The translations under genes and the position numbers were made by a program. A model generated the notes under the pieces. That model was not told the DNA's origin, searched no databases, and worked only from the letters and a program-made list of their open reading frames with translations. From Nocardiopsis sp. CNR-923 (lineage in GTDB: Bacteria > Actinomycetota > Actinomycetes > Streptosporangiales > Streptosporangiaceae), in NCBI RefSeq assembly GCF_001942255.1, contig NZ_MKKC01000064.1:1-60063 (forward strand): DNA of 60,063 nucleotides. The letters run 5' to 3'. Position 1 is the stretch's first letter, and each line of letters begins with the position of its first letter. Shown one piece after another: positions 30,116 through 38,365 of the stretch.

Positions 30116-31315
30116 GTGACCGACCCGGGCCACCTGTTCACGCGATCCCTGTGCGACGCCCTCCCCGCGCCCCTCCTCCCCCTGCTGTCGGAGGAGTTCG
30201 TCCACGCCGACCTGGGCGCCGACGCCGTGCGCTCCCTGCTGACCTTCGACGACCTCAACCACGTGCTCGCCACGTGCTCGCCCGAGCCGCCGCGTCTGCG
30301 CCTGCACCGGGACGGTTCCCCCGTTCCGGCCGACCGCTACACCGGCCAGGCGACCTCGTCCCGTTCCGCGCGCCGGGTGGTGCGGCCCGAGGCGCTCTAC
30401 ACCGAACTGCGGGGCGGGGCGAGCCTGGTCCTGGACGGCGTCGACCGGATGCACCCGCCGATCGCCGCCGCCGCGGACGACCTCATGCGGCTGGTCCGGG
30501 AGAGGGTGCAGGCCAACCTGTACCTGATCTGGGGGGATTCACGTGGTTTCGACACTCATTGGGACGACCACGACACGGTGATCGTGCAGGTCGAGGGCGC
30601 CAAGCACTGGCGGGTGCACGGGCCCGGGTCGCGTCCGCACCCGATGAGGAACGACACCGACCACGCCCACACGCCGCCGCGCGACGCCGACGGCGAGCCG
30701 CACGTGGTGTGGGAGGGCGTGCTCCGGCCCGGCGAGGTGATCCACGTGCCGCGCGGCTGGTGGCACACGGTGACCGGCGCCGGCGGGGTGAGCATGCACC
30801 TGACCTTCGGCTTCACCCGCGCCACGGGGGTCGACTGGGCCGAGGCGCTGGTGCGGCGGCTGGTCGAGGAGGACCTGTTCCGGCGGGACCTGCCGCGGTT
30901 CGCCGACGCCGACACCCGGCGCGAGCACCGGCACGCACTGGTCGCACGGTTGGTGGAGCTGGCCGAGGAGGGCGACCTGGACGCGTTCCTGGCCGGGCGC
31001 GACGCCCGGTTCCCCCGGCGCACCTCGTTCACGCTGCCCTGGCCGGTCGGGGACGAGCCGCCGGGGCCCGACGCGCGCGTGGAGTTCGTGCCGGTCCTGC
31101 CCCCGCCCCTGACCCGCGAGGGCGACCGGGTGTCGGTCTGCGTGTCCGGCCGCCGCTACCGTCTCCCGGTCTCCGTCGAACCGGTGCTGGCCGTGCTGGC
31201 CGAGCACCGGGCGCTGACGGTGTCCGAGCTGGCCGAGCGGGCGGGTGTGGACGCGGCCGAGGCGGCCCGGGTCGTGGCCGTGCTGACCCGGCACCAGCTG
31301 GTGCTCGTGCGGTAG
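30116..31315 (+). CDS. JmjC/cupin-fold Fe(II)/2-oxoglutarate-type oxygenase with C-terminal winged helix
   Basis: A 399-residue protein from a GTG at 30116 (TAAGGA five bases upstream). The cupin-4/JmjC core (PF08007-like) spans about residues 90-235: NLYLIWGDSRGFDTHWDDHD contains the iron-binding His148-x-Asp150, and GEVIHVPRGWWHTVTG supplies the distal His217; KHWRVHG fits the 2-oxoglutarate-side strand. Residues 330-399 form a small winged helix (VSGRRYRLP, then ALTVSELAERAGVDAAEAAR). Relatives such as YcfD/RoxA hydroxylate ribosomal proteins and share this layout. Here the gene directly follows a candidate precursor peptide, so a peptide-oxidising role is proposed; a ribosomal oxygenase is the main alternative. 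Confidence 0.85.
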   Translation: MTDPGHLFTRSLCDALPAPLLPLLSEEFVHADLGADAVRSLLTFDDLNHVLATCSPEPPRLRLHRDGSPVPADRYTGQATSSRSARRVVRPEALYTELRGGASLVLDGVDRMHPPIAAAADDLMRLVRERVQANLYLIWGDSRGFDTHWDDHDTVIVQVEGAKHWRVHGPGSRPHPMRNDTDHAHTPPRDADGEPHVVWEGVLRPGEVIHVPRGWWHTVTGAGGVSMHLTFGFTRATGVDWAEALVRRLVEEDLFRRDLPRFADADTRREHRHALVARLVELAEEGDLDAFLAGRDARFPRRTSFTLPWPVGDEPPGPDARVEFVPVLPPPLTREGDRVSVCVSGRRYRLPVSVEPVLAVLAEHRALTVSELAERAGVDAAEAARVVAVLTRHQLVLVR

Positions 31316-31334
31316 GGCGTGCCCGGCGCACGCC
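31316..31334 (+). terminator. Likely terminator after the JmjC gene
   Basis: GGCGTGC and GCACGCC form a perfect seven-base stem with a five-base loop, starting directly after the TAG stop of the JmjC gene. It closes the S9 peptidase-peptide-JmjC cassette. Confidence 0.5.
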
Positions 31335-31415
31335 TGCCCCGTCGCGCGGCTCCCGACCCTCGGTTCTCCCCGGCCGAACGGACCCCGCCCCGAGGCCCGC
31401 CCCCTCCGGCGAGGG

Positions 31416-32207
31416 TCATCGCGGAGCCGGCGGTGCGGGCGCGCGCCCCTGGCGCTCGACGTACAGTTCGACGCCGTCCAGGATCCGTTCCAGGGAGAAG
31501 GACATGTCCTCGGTCGGGGTGGTGGCCTCGCCCGGACCGGCCGCCATGACCCCGTCGTCCAGCATCGCCGCGATGGTCGGGAAGCGTTCCGGTGCGACCA
31601 CCCGGCTCAGGCTGAGGGCGTGGGCCCGCTCGTGCTCCGCGAGGGTGGCGCCCGCGGCCTCGGCCGCCCGCCGCATGTCGAACTCGATGCGGCAGGTGTC
31701 GCGGACCACGCTGGAGATCGTCATGAGCACCTGGACGGCTTCACCGGTGTTCAGACCCGACCGGACCAGCTCACGCAGCGCGGCCTCCATCCACCGGAGC
31801 CCGTTCGGTCCGAGCGGCGGGCCGAACACGGCCGCGAAGACCACCCAGGGGTGGCGGCGGTAGATACCGTGCACCCCGGCCACCCACTCCCCGATCCCCG
31901 CGCGCCAGTCGGCGTCGGCGCGGGGTTCGGGCGGGTCCTGCGCCATGGCGGCGTCGACCATGAGGACGAGCAGGTCCTCCTTGCTGTCCACGTGGCGGTA
32001 CAGCGACATGGTGGTGAAGCCCAGCTCCCCGGCCACCCGCTGCATGGACACGCCCTCCAGGCCCTCGGCGTCGGCGACGGTCACGGCCGCCCGGATGACC
32101 GCCTCCCGGCTGAGCTTGGGCTTGGGCCCGCGCCTGGCGGTCCCGCGCAGCTCCCACAAGAGCTCGACCTCCCGTGTCATGTCGGACTGCGGCCGTCGCT
32201 CGCTCAT
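31416..32207 (-). CDS. TetR-family transcriptional regulator
   Basis: A 263-residue repressor. The DNA-binding domain is at about residues 30-78 (LSREAVIRAAVTVADAEGLE, then SMQRVAGELGFTTMSLYRHV) and the C-terminal ligand domain resembles TetR_C_1 (PF02909), with WRAGIGEWVAGVHGIYRRHP and a helical remainder. It is divergent from the DUF2306 membrane protein gene, and the 119-base gap between them contains two inverted repeats, so autoregulation and control of the divergent gene are likely. The inducer is unknown. The extreme C-terminus is Pro/Ala-rich and probably disordered. Confidence 0.92.
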   Translation of the reverse strand: MSERRPQSDMTREVELLWELRGTARRGPKPKLSREAVIRAAVTVADAEGLEGVSMQRVAGELGFTTMSLYRHVDSKEDLLVLMVDAAMAQDPPEPRADADWRAGIGEWVAGVHGIYRRHPWVVFAAVFGPPLGPNGLRWMEAALRELVRSGLNTGEAVQVLMTISSVVRDTCRIEFDMRRAAEAAGATLAEHERAHALSLSRVVAPERFPTIAAMLDDGVMAAGPGEATTPTEDMSFSLERILDGVELYVERQGRAPAPPAPR

Positions 32208-32244
32208 GCCCCACCAGTCGTCGTGTGTGCGCTCGACTCCATCC

Positions 32245-32289
32245 TAGATATGTGTATGATCTAAACTAATTCGTGTACGGGATACACGA
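32245..32289. promoter_or_regulatory. Operator/promoter region between TetR and DUF2306 genes (two inverted repeats)
   Basis: Repeat one, 32245-32263: TAGAT, nine bases, ATCTA. Repeat two, 32271-32289: TCGTGTA, five bases, TACACGA, with perfect seven-base arms. TATGAT at 32255-32260, inside repeat one, is a good rightward -10 box. A repressor bound to either repeat would block it. The block is much AT-richer than the flanks. Confidence 0.65.
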
Positions 32290-32326
32290 TTTTAGTCCGC
32301 AGCTCCCCCCGACCCCGAGGCCAGGC

Positions 32327-33052
32327 ATGACCCAGCCCACCGCCGCCCCCACCCCGCCCGACAGCCGCGCCCCACGTCCCCCGCGACCCTGGTGGCGACG
32401 TCCCTGGATCGTCCCGCTCGCCCTCTTCGGGCTGGTGTTCGCGGCCTACGCCCTGCCGCCGTACACGTCCCTGGACCCGGAGCAGGCCCGCCTGCCCGTC
32501 CGCGACGACCTCGCCTGGCACTACCCGGTCCTGGTCACGCACATCTTCGCCGGCGCCCTGCTCACCCTGATCGTCCCCCTCCAGGTGTGGCCGTGGCTCC
32601 GCCGCCGCCACCCGAGCGTCCACCGCTGGAGCGGACGGGTCTACGTCCTGCTCGGCGTCCCGCTCGTGGGCGTGCCCGGACTGCTCCTCGGGCCGCTCAG
32701 CTCCGTCGGCCCCGACGCCCGGATCAGCAACGTCCTCTGGGCACTCCTGTGGCTGGCCTGTACCGTCCTGGGCTACCTGGCGGCCCGCCGACGCGACTTC
32801 GCCCGCCACCGGGCGTGGATGCTGCGCAGCTTCGTCCTGCTCTACGGGGTCGCGCTCAACCGGATCGTCCTGGTGCTCCTGGCACTGCTCATGCTGCCCT
32901 GGCTGGACAGCGGCTTCGGGGGCGACGTCGAGGCGATGATCCTGTCCGTGGCCGTGTCCAGCAGCTATCTCAGCTGGGTCCTGCCGCTGCTCGCCGTCGA
33001 GTGGTGGCTCGGGCGCCGCGCCCCGGGCCGGCTCCGCACGACCGCGCGCTGA
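32327..33052 (+). CDS. DUF2306 membrane protein
   Basis: A 241-residue integral membrane protein from the ATG at 32327 (CGAGG upstream). After a Pro-rich cytoplasmic head there are about six spans (IVPLALFGLVFAAYALPPY, VLVTHIFAGALLTLIVPLQ, RVYVLLGVPLVGVPGLLLG, ISNVLWALLWLACTVLGYLA and two more). Conserved family features are the first-loop HIFAG-L, VHRWSGRVYVL and FARHRAWMLRSF, the histidines of which are candidates for haem or metal contact. The function of DUF2306 is unknown. It is divergent from the TetR gene and very likely its target. Confidence 0.88.
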   Translation: MTQPTAAPTPPDSRAPRPPRPWWRRPWIVPLALFGLVFAAYALPPYTSLDPEQARLPVRDDLAWHYPVLVTHIFAGALLTLIVPLQVWPWLRRRHPSVHRWSGRVYVLLGVPLVGVPGLLLGPLSSVGPDARISNVLWALLWLACTVLGYLAARRRDFARHRAWMLRSFVLLYGVALNRIVLVLLALLMLPWLDSGFGGDVEAMILSVAVSSSYLSWVLPLLAVEWWLGRRAPGRLRTTAR

Positions 33053-33149
33053 ACCCGGACGGAACCGGACGCACCCGGTCGGACCTGCTCTTACTCCCGT
33101 TCCGGGTGCGCCGCGACACTCACCCGAACCGTTGCCGCCGCACCGCTGA

Positions 33150-33168
33150 TGAGGGTAGCCTCACTTAA
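33150..33168 (+). promoter_or_regulatory. Candidate iron box (DtxR/IdeR/DmdR type)
   Basis: TGAGGGTAGCCTCACTTAA matches 15 of 19 positions of the actinobacterial iron-box consensus TTAGGTTAGGCTAACCTAA. It lies 82 bases ahead of the GTG start of the FhuF-like gene, so iron-replete repression is expected. Confidence 0.7.
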
Positions 33169-33249
33169 TAAGGCGCATCCCGTCCCCGGTGGGGAGTGCG
33201 ACCACCCCCGGACGTGACGGCTCCGTGCGACGAAGGGCAGGTTCCAGCG

Positions 33250-34109
33250 GTGACCCCAGATCCGCTCGAAGCACTGCGTCAGGCGTGCGCACCGCTGAGG
33301 TTCGCGCCGCTGCCGACCTGGTCGCCACCGGAGCGCCCGATCGGCTCCGCCACGAACACACCCAGTGGCACCGTGCGGACCTCCTGGTCGCCGACGGCTG
33401 GCTCCCGGTCCTGCACGACAAACTGCGCACCGAGCACGGCCCCGGCCACCGGCTCCCCGCCGCCACCAACTTCCTCCGTGTGACCCTGCGCGAACCGATC
33501 TTCCTCGTCTCCGCCTCGCTGTACCTGACCGGCCGGGCCCCGCTGCTCACCCCGCAGGCCCTGTACCTGCCCTGGGACACCGCCCTGTCGCGCTTCGCCA
33601 CCCCCGCGGTCGCGGTCGCCCGCTGGGCGGTCCTGCCCGAGGACCCCGCCGCCGGCCGCCCGGACACGGTGGTCGCCCGCGACCGCGACGAACAGCTGCG
33701 CCTGGCGGCCGAGGGCGTCGTCGCCGCCTTCGGGCCGCTGCTGTCGGCCCTGCACACCCACTCGCGCGCGGGTCTGCGCACCCTGTGGGGCTGGGTCGTG
33801 GACACCCTGCACTTCTACATGCTCAACCCGGCCCGCTACCTGGGCCGCGACGCCCGCGAGGCCTGGGACCTGGCCACGCGGCTCTGCGACGCCGTGATCG
33901 AGGCGGGCGCGGTCACCCGCCGACGCCCGCGCCTGTTCCCCTTCGCCCCGCGGGACCCGCGCGGCACCTGGGCGGTTCGGGGCACCTGCTGCTTCGACTA
34001 CAAGGGCGACCCCGGGCACGGCTTCTGCACCACGTGCCCGCTCAAGTGCGACTCCGAACGCCGACAGGAGCTCTCCGAGTGGCTGCGCGACCCCGCGCTG
34101 GCCCCCTGA
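33250..34109 (+). CDS. FhuF-like siderophore iron reductase ([2Fe-2S] protein), with a frameshift
   Basis: Reduces ferric siderophores in the cytoplasm to release iron. The GTG at 33250 follows GAAGG and opens VTPDPLEALRQACAPL; near 33293-33297 the frame shifts and continues RAAADLVATGAPDRLRHEHT. One missing base gives 286 residues. The FhuF ferric-reductase region is indicated by LPATNFLRVTLREPIFL-like text and a C-terminal [2Fe-2S] cluster, GTCCFDYKGDPGHGFCTTC, a Cys-Cys pair, eleven residues, Cys, two residues, Cys. The iron box upstream supports the role. No siderophore synthesis or uptake gene is adjacent. Confidence 0.85.
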
Positions 34110-34140
34110 CCCGCCCCGCCGGCCCACACTGCCGTTCACG

Positions 34141-34981
34141 TCAATCCCGGCTCACGGGCACCTCCACCGGCCCGTGGTAGAAGGGGTCGAACACGATGTG
34201 GTCCACCTGGACGTCCCCGCGCACGGTGATCGTCCCGGTCGCCGTCTCCCCCGGGCGACCTCCTGGACCTCCAGCTCGTTCTCGTCCATCGCGATGGCCG
34301 CCTCGTGCTCGACGCCGTCGGTGTCCACCACGGTGAAGTAGAGCGGGTTGATGTCGATGCCCTCCTCGCCGTCGTTGGTGACGGACACCTCCACACTCGT
34401 GAAGTCGCCCTCGACGTAGAGCGGGCTGGGCTCGAACTCGGTCACTCTCGCGGTGACCTCCTCGGTCACCGCCTCGTCCGCGGGAGGCTCCTCCGGTTCG
34501 CCCGCCCCCGGCTGCTCGGGGGTGAGGCCGCCGTTGCCCGCCGCGACCAGCAGGAGCGCCGTACACCCGCCCAGCAGGAGCAGGAGCAGGAGCAGGATCC
34601 CGCAGCCGATGCCGATGATCTTGCCCCAGGGCGTGGGCGCGGGCGCGGGCGGACCGTGGCCGCCGGGCGGCGGCCCCCACCCCGGGCCAGTCGGCGGGGG
34701 CGGCGGGCCCGCCGGGAAGCTGCCCGCACCGGCTCCGGCCATGTCCGTCTCACCGTACCCGGGCGCGTATCCCGCGTGCTCGAAACCGGCCTGCGCCCGC
34801 CCGCTGGGCCCCTCCGAGGGCTCGCCCGTGACCGGTTCGGGGGCGCTCCGGTGGGGTGCTCGCCGGGCGGGAACCCTCCGGGGCCGGATTCCCCGGGCCG
34901 GCCCCAGGGCTCCCCACCGCCCTCGTCCGGGCGGGGCCCCGGCCGCCCCTTCGGCCCTTCCTCGGGCTGTCGGTCGGTCAT
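34141..34981 (-). CDS. Membrane-anchored protein with extracytoplasmic DUF4352 domain, two frameshifts
   Basis: Start at 34981, MTDRQPEEGPKGRPGPRPD. Three frames hold consecutive pieces. The Pro/Gly-rich head continues after a missing base near 34838-34843 (a C run) as EPVTGEPSEGPSGRAQAGFE. Then a single span, IIGIGCGILLLLLLLLGGC, leads to an outside domain with VTEFEPSPLYVEGDFTSVEV, VTNDGEEGIDINPLYFTVVD. A second missing base near 34253 moves to the last frame, ETATGTITVRGDVQVDHIVF and the stop at 34141. The whole is about 280 residues. DUF4352 is an immunoglobulin-like fold common in Gram-positive lipoproteins; its role here is unknown. Confidence 0.75.
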
Positions 34982-35129
34982 GAGCGCACCCCTCGTCCCA
35001 GCCGCCGTCCGCCCCCCGGGGCCGGCGAGCGCCTTTTCCGAACTGCACCGTAACCGCGGGGGCCCGCGCGCACGGGCCCCCGCCAGGGCGTTTCCGGTAA
35101 AGGTCCGACCGAGATTTCGGCGCGACCGC

Positions 35130-36425
35130 TCAGGCCGCGGTGACGCCCCCGCCCCCGCGGGCCGCCAGCGCGCGCACGGCGAGCACCACGACCGGGAGGG
35201 TGAACAGCGCGGCGAACAGGTTGAGGCCGCCGAAACCGGCCTGGGTGAGCACGACGCCCGACACCGCGCCCGCCGACGCACCGCCCAGGTTCATCAGCAG
35301 GTCGCTCAGGCCCTGCACCCGCGGGCGCGCCTCGTCGGACACCGACTCGGCCAGCAGGGTCGACCCGGACACCAGGCCGAACGACCACCCCAGGCCGAGC
35401 AGCACCAGGCCGAGCGTCACCCTCGCCTCGTCGTCCCCGGCGGTCCCGGCGATCGCCACGGCCGCCAACAGCACGCCCTGGCCGGCCAACAGCACGGGCA
35501 CCCGGCCGAGGCGGTCGGTGAGCCAGCCCACGAGCGGGGAGAGCGCGTACATCCCGGCGATGTGCAGCGAGATGGTCAGGCCGACGACCGTCAGCGCGGC
35601 CCCGTGGTGGGACATGTGCACGGGCGTCATGGTCATGACCGCGACCATGACGGTGTGGCTGGCCACGATCCCGACGATCGCCAGCACGGCCCGGGGGCTG
35701 CGCCCGACCTCCGCCAGGCCCGCGAGCGGGGACCGCCGGACCGGGGCCGCGTCGGGGACGCCCACGCCGGTGCCGCCCTCGGCGCCGACCAGCAGCGGGT
35801 CGGGACGCAGCAGCAGGAAGGTCAGGACCGCGCCGAGGACGAATCCGGCGGTGGTGAACAGTGCCGGGCCGAGCAGTTCGGGCAGACCGACCGCCGCGGC
35901 CACGCGCCCGCCGACCCCGATGAGGTTGGGGCCCAGCACGGCGCCGACGGTCGTCGCCCACACCACGATCGACAGGTCGCGGCCCCGGGTGTCCGGGCCG
36001 GCCAGGTCGGCGGCGGCGTGCCTGGCCTGGAGGTTGGTGGCGGTTCCCGCGCCGATGAGCACCATGCCGGCCAGGAACGGTGCGAACCACTCCAGGACGG
36101 TGGCCGCGATGACCACGGAGCTGCCCGCACCGCCCAAGGCCCAGCCGAGCGCCAGTCCGGGACGGCGTCCGCGCCGCGCGGCGACCGAGGCCAGGGGCAG
36201 CGCGAACACGGCCGCGCCCAACGTGATCATCGTGGTGGCCATGCCCGACCAGGCGTCCGAACCCGTCAGGTCCCGGGCGATGAGCGCACCCACGGCCAGC
36301 ATGGCGCCCATGCCGAGGCCGCCGACGACCTGCGTGAGCATGAGGGTCAGGACGGTGCGGCGCTGGAGGCGGGCGCGTCGGACCTCCGGGAGCCCCCGAC
36401 CGCTCAGCGTGGATGGCACGGTCAC
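35130..36425 (-). CDS. Major facilitator superfamily transporter
   Basis: A 431-residue 12-span transporter, start taken at a GTG (36425) after AAAGGCGGG. TM1 holds LMLTQVVGGLGMGAMLAVGA, the A-motif-like loop after TM2 is SVAARRGRRPGLALGWALG, and the second half repeats it as LTDRLGRVPVLLAGQGVLL after LSPLVGWL. A Met- and His-containing segment, MTMTPVHMSHHGAALTVVG, lies in TM7 and its loop; similar segments occur in MFS proteins annotated as efflux pumps. Substrate unknown. The small Trp-rich gene upstream on the same strand is 50 bases away. Confidence 0.88.
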   Translation of the reverse strand: MTVPSTLSGRGLPEVRRARLQRRTVLTLMLTQVVGGLGMGAMLAVGALIARDLTGSDAWSGMATTMITLGAAVFALPLASVAARRGRRPGLALGWALGGAGSSVVIAATVLEWFAPFLAGMVLIGAGTATNLQARHAAADLAGPDTRGRDLSIVVWATTVGAVLGPNLIGVGGRVAAAVGLPELLGPALFTTAGFVLGAVLTFLLLRPDPLLVGAEGGTGVGVPDAAPVRRSPLAGLAEVGRSPRAVLAIVGIVASHTVMVAVMTMTPVHMSHHGAALTVVGLTISLHIAGMYALSPLVGWLTDRLGRVPVLLAGQGVLLAAVAIAGTAGDDEARVTLGLVLLGLGWSFGLVSGSTLLAESVSDEARPRVQGLSDLLMNLGGASAGAVSGVVLTQAGFGGLNLFAALFTLPVVVLAVRALAARGGGGVTAA

Positions 36426-36475
36426 GAGGCCCGCCTTTCGATTTGTCCCGTTAACTGATGAATCGTAGACCTTTG

Positions 36476-36730
36476 TCACCTGCGGCCGTAGCGCCACCTG
36501 AGGTAACCGTGCTCACGTTCCACCGAGCGCATCTGCGCGTACAGCGTGTGAGGGTCGCGCGCGCTGATCACCACGCCCTCCTCCGGTATGACCGGCCAGC
36601 AGGCGTACGCCCAGAAGCAACGGGTGTAGCGGCCCCACACGACCACCCACGCGCCCTGCTTCTGCCACTCGACGTGCTCGGCGACCCGGCGCCGCTCCTC
36701 GTCCGCACTGTCCATGCCGATGACGGACAT
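36476..36730 (-). CDS. Small Trp/Tyr-rich hypothetical protein
   Basis: An 84-residue protein, start at 36730 (MSVIGMDSADEERRRVAEHV) or at 36715; neither has a clear ribosome binding site. The body is HVEWQKQGAWVVVWGRYTRC then FWAYACWPVIPEEGVVISA, and the end is EHGYLRWRYGRR. The Trp/Tyr content is unusual for such a small protein. I recall similar short proteins annotated as hypothetical in actinomycetes but no function. It lies between panD and the MFS gene, all leftward. Confidence 0.55.
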   Translation of the reverse strand: MSVIGMDSADEERRRVAEHVEWQKQGAWVVVWGRYTRCFWAYACWPVIPEEGVVISARDPHTLYAQMRSVEREHGYLRWRYGRR

Positions 36731-36877
36731 ACCCGCGCCCGGGGGTGGTTGAGCAGGCCGGATCCGGCCACGCCCGCGTGTTCGGCGTCGTCGGCACGGC
36801 GACCCCGCCGCCGGGAGCACCCCGCCGCCAGCAGCGTGCGCGCCCGGCGGAGGGGTGTCCGGTGGGGCCGGGAGGCG

Positions 36878-37282
36878 TCAGCGTCCGGAGACGAGCTCGC
36901 TCCCGGGGACCGGCTCGGCCGGGTCTCCGCCCAGCGCCACGATGCGGTTGTCGCGGTCCACGTGCACGACGTGCTGGACGTGCTCGGCCCGCTCCGCCTC
37001 GCTGAGCTGGGCATAGGAGATGATGATGACCAGGTCGCCGGGGCTGACCAGGCGTGCCGCCGCCCCGTTGATCCCGATCACGCCGGTGCCGCGATCACCG
37101 GTGATCGCGTAGGTGACGAGTCGGCTGCCGTTGTCGATGTCGACGATGTGGACCTGCTCGCCGTCGACGATGTCGGCGGCGTCCATCAGGTCGGCGTCGA
37201 TCGTGACCGATCCGACGTAGTGCAGGTCGGCCTGGGTCACGGTGGCTCGGTGGATCTTGCCGTTGATGAGGGTGCGCAGCAC
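36878..37282 (-). CDS. panD: Aspartate 1-decarboxylase precursor
   Basis: Makes beta-alanine for pantothenate and CoA synthesis. The 134-residue proenzyme starts [20 protein letters not shown]; self-cleavage between Gly24 and Ser25 in HYVGSVTID produces the pyruvoyl group. The tetramer-lining residues are in [40 protein letters not shown] and [11 protein letters not shown]. Length and motifs are normal. Other pan genes are not in the window. Confidence 0.97.
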   Translation of the reverse strand: MLRTLINGKIHRATVTQADLHYVGSVTIDADLMDAADIVDGEQVHIVDIDNGSRLVTYAITGDRGTGVIGINGAAARLVSPGDLVIIISYAQLSEAERAEHVQHVVHVDRDNRIVALGGDPAEPVPGSELVSGR

Positions 37283-37405
37283 TGCTCAATCCTCGCTTCA
37301 GGTGTCTGGCGGACTACAGGCCCTGGTCGGGTCCCGTGCTCTGCCCATGATGGCCGCCCGCGCGCGGCGCCTCGACCACCGGGCCCCCACTAGTCGGCGC
37401 AACGC

Positions 37406-38365
37406 TCATCCCGCCCGGTGTGTTCCGTGGCGGAACCGCTCCACCCGGTCGCGGTCGGGGGGATCGGCGCCCTCGGTCGTGCACGCCAGCGCCGCGGCCG
37501 CCGCCGCGAACTCCAGGACCTCCCGCGCCGCCCCCGGGACCAGGGTCGCGAGCACACCCGGACCGGCCAGGTAGCCCAGGTCCGACAGCCGGGCCAGGAC
37601 GGCCGCACCGAAAGCGTCGCCCGCGCCCACGGTGTCCCGGACCGGGACCCGCACGCCCTGGACCGACACGGGGTCGCTCCAGCGGGGGGACAGCGCCACG
37701 GCGCCGTCGCCGCCCCGGGTGAGCAGCAGCAGGTCGAGTCCGTGCCGGTCCGCCCACCCTTCGGCGACCGCGACCGGGTCGCGGCCCGGTTCCAACCAGG
37801 CCAGGTCCTCCTCGCTGGCCTTGACGACGTGGGCCGCGTCCATCCACCGCGCCGCCCAGGCGGCCACGGCGGACCGGTCCAGTCCCACGGCCGGGCGCGC
37901 GTTGACGTCATAGGCCAGCACCGTGCGCTCCCGGTGCGCCCGCGCCCACGCCAACAGGTGCCCGGCGCCCGGCTCCAGCACCGCCGCCAGGGAGCCGACG
38001 TGGATCGCCCGGGTCTTCCCGGGCGGTTCCGGCAGCTCCCGCGGGCTCCACCCCCAGTCGGCGGTCCCGTCGAGGTAGAAGGAGTACTCCGCCGCGCCGT
38101 GCTCGTCCAACCCGACCACAGCGACCGTGGAGGGTTCGTCTGCAGCCACGGCCATTCCCAGGTCCACGCCGCGTTCGACCAGGTGGGCGCGGATCCGGCG
38201 GCCGAACGCGTCCCCCGACAGTCGGCAGAGCAGGGCCGCCCGTCCCCCGAGCCGGGCCAAGGCGACGGCCGTGTTGGCCGGGCCGCCGCCCGGCAGCGCC
38301 CGCCACAGGTCCGCGCCGGGCTGGGGCACCAGGTCGACGAGGGCCTCGCCGCACACCAGGATCAT
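37406..38365 (-). CDS. PfkB-family carbohydrate kinase (probable fructokinase)
   Basis: A 319-residue ribokinase-fold kinase starting MILVCGEALVDLVP. The substrate side is GGGPANTAVALARLGGRAAL (PfkB signature 1) and the C-terminal catalytic motif is DTVGAGDAFGAAVLARL, with the general-base Asp in GAGD. The ATG overlaps the stop of the ABC ATPase gene by four bases (38362-38365), showing translational coupling to the frc-type importer, so it should phosphorylate the sugar brought in, probably fructose. The substrate is inferred from the family and the neighbours. Confidence 0.9.
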   Translation of the reverse strand: MILVCGEALVDLVPQPGADLWRALPGGGPANTAVALARLGGRAALLCRLSGDAFGRRIRAHLVERGVDLGMAVAADEPSTVAVVGLDEHGAAEYSFYLDGTADWGWSPRELPEPPGKTRAIHVGSLAAVLEPGAGHLLAWARAHRERTVLAYDVNARPAVGLDRSAVAAWAARWMDAAHVVKASEEDLAWLEPGRDPVAVAEGWADRHGLDLLLLTRGGDGAVALSPRWSDPVSVQGVRVPVRDTVGAGDAFGAAVLARLSDLGYLAGPGVLATLVPGAAREVLEFAAAAAALACTTEGADPPDRDRVERFRHGTHRAG

